Positions 63,314 to 64,000 of a stretch of DNA of 64,000 nt are shown here, one piece after another. Positions within the stretch are counted from its first letter, which is position 1. Every line of letters starts with the position of its first letter. A program made the translations under genes and the position numbers. The notes under the pieces were generated by a model. It was not told where the DNA came from and did no database searches. It saw only the letters and a program-made list of their open reading frames with translations. The stretch covers positions 372,001 to 436,000 of the forward strand of contig NZ_FOVG01000003.1 in NCBI RefSeq assembly GCF_900115075.1. The letters are read 5' to 3'. The stretch is from Candidatus Pantoea varia. Its GTDB lineage: Bacteria > Pseudomonadota > Gammaproteobacteria > Enterobacterales > Enterobacteriaceae.

Positions 63314-63935
63314 AGCAAATCCCTCTGACGCAAAACGTATTGAGCAGCAGCATAGGCGAACTGTAATCAGAGGAGAAGTTACTGTTTTTGAATGAGAAAT
63401 ATAGAGTTCTAAGGTTACGATAACGCGCGTTATATTAACTCCAGTTTACGCTGGTACTGTTAATTAGCGAAGCGTGAACAGGCCCTGACGGTGTGGCGCG
63501 GATTTGACTTAAAGAAAATCCCTCACGTGGCGGGCTAATCGTTCCAGTGAGGAATGTATTTATAGATGCATGCAGCGCGTAAGGTACATGCTTTTGCCGT
63601 TTAACAGAATGAACATCAGGTTAAGTTTAAGATTTATCGCTGTCTTCAATAACCAGCCATTTACTCTGTTGGTCAGATTTAACCTGAGCAGCTTAAATCG
63701 AATCCGGTGCCGACTCCTGATCGTTTACCTCTACCCACTATGGCGATTATCGTTGTGCCTTTCAGCCTGTCTCGCCAGGGGATCCGGGATTAATATCGGG
63801 CACCTTCCGATAAATCCCTGGCCGATCGCGGTTCAAAAGCAGTCGCGACGCTCATCAGCAATGAATAAACTCCTAATAAGCATCTAATTATTTACTGGTA
63901 TAGTGACACAAAAAAATAGTTACTGGAGTTTATCG
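63314..63935. other. Intergenic region with a 14-bp palindrome
   Basis: 622 bases with no convincing gene. ATAACGCGCGTTAT (63420-63433) is a perfect palindrome about 107 bases upstream of the minus-strand gene, a possible operator. A 105-codon frame at 63570-63887 looks spurious. Near the end GGAG precedes the cytochrome b561 start. Confidence 0.5.
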
Positions 63936-64000
63936 ATGTTGAAGAAATATAAAGGTTCTCAAATCCTTTTTCACTGGCTTACGGTTCTGCTGATTATCGT
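63936..64000 (+). CDS. Cytochrome b561 family protein (5' part only)
   Basis: Only 21 codons fall in the window. MLKKYKGSQILFHWLTVLLII has the N-terminal amphipathic start and the first membrane helix with a heme-ligand-type His, as in the CybB/YodB di-heme cytochrome b561 group (KYS-x-x-QI-x-x-HWL). These inner-membrane proteins oxidise ubiquinol and can pass electrons to superoxide. GGAG lies nine bases before the ATG. Assignment from a short N-terminus. Confidence 0.7.
   Translation, partial: MLKKYKGSQILFHWLTVLLII

Noticed and set aside
63570-63887. 105-residue frame on the plus strand
   Set aside because: Arg/Leu/Ser-rich composition typical of a chance frame, no ribosome site, no motif.

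Overview
The window looks like the genome of an enterobacterium close to Pantoea/Erwinia (Erwiniaceae). It is moderately GC-rich, and many proteins are near-identical in layout to Escherichia coli families (ClcA, YicS, AscBFG, YbiU/YbiV, YjbD, YiaJKL-LyxK-SgbHUE, YgaP), mixed with accessory catabolic modules found in plant-associated enterics. I saw no rRNA, tRNA, CRISPR array, complete IS, phage block or replication origin, so chromosome and large plasmid cannot be told apart. The genus is an inference.

Layout. 1-5.3 kb: tail of an unidentified gene, clcA, yicS, a flavoprotein hydroxylase and a GAF/degenerate-GGDEF/EAL phosphodiesterase. 5.3-8.6 kb: a minus-strand thiamine-precursor salvage operon (tenA-thiZ-thiX-thiY) behind a TPP riboswitch whose last hairpin pairs with the tenA ribosome binding site. 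8.7-13.7 kb: the asc beta-glucoside system (ascF-ascB, divergent ascG, operator and CRP-like sites) and a DeoR regulator. 13.7-24.6 kb: ybiU/ybiV, an HxlR/alcohol dehydrogenase pair, three unfamiliar minus-strand genes, yjbD, a MASE2 diguanylate cyclase, a second methionine aminopeptidase coupled to a ParD-like protein, an SDR/AraC pair and a GNAT enzyme. A heavily deleted umuC remnant follows.

25.3-37.8 kb is one large regulated block. It holds the L-gulonate/L-xylulose pathway operon (yiaK, yiaL, a YiaX2-like MFS carrier, lyxK, sgbH, sgbU, sgbE), an upstream rbs-like ABC transporter plus SMP-30 lactonase operon, and the IclR repressor yiaJ. Both operons carry a three-half-site element of identical geometry near their 5' ends, which suggests joint control.

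37.9-51.9 kb is a patchwork: small and broken genes, several GNAT acetyltransferases, an EAL-PAS protein, a hydroxyacid dehydrogenase abutting a 5'-truncated ygaV with intact ygaP, a chemoreceptor, a fasciclin/ECF sigma/anti-sigma triad resembling mycobacterial SigK-RskA, an OtsA-like protein that has lost its catalytic residues, and a LysR/metallo-beta-lactamase pair. 52.2-58.6 kb is a sigma54-controlled polyol or sugar-acid module (enhancer-binding regulator, MFS, Gfo/Idh/MocA dehydrogenase, TIM-barrel isomerase, orphan periplasmic binding protein). 58.8-62.9 kb is a LysR/D-tartrate dehydratase/MFS module. The window ends in an uncharacterised gene and the start of a cytochrome b561.

No single wholly new system stands out. 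The best candidates for something undescribed are the catalytically dead OtsA paralogue, the ParD-like/aminopeptidase pair, the fasciclin-sigma-anti-sigma triad in a Gram-negative host, and the three-gene membrane cluster at 17.9-19.1 kb.
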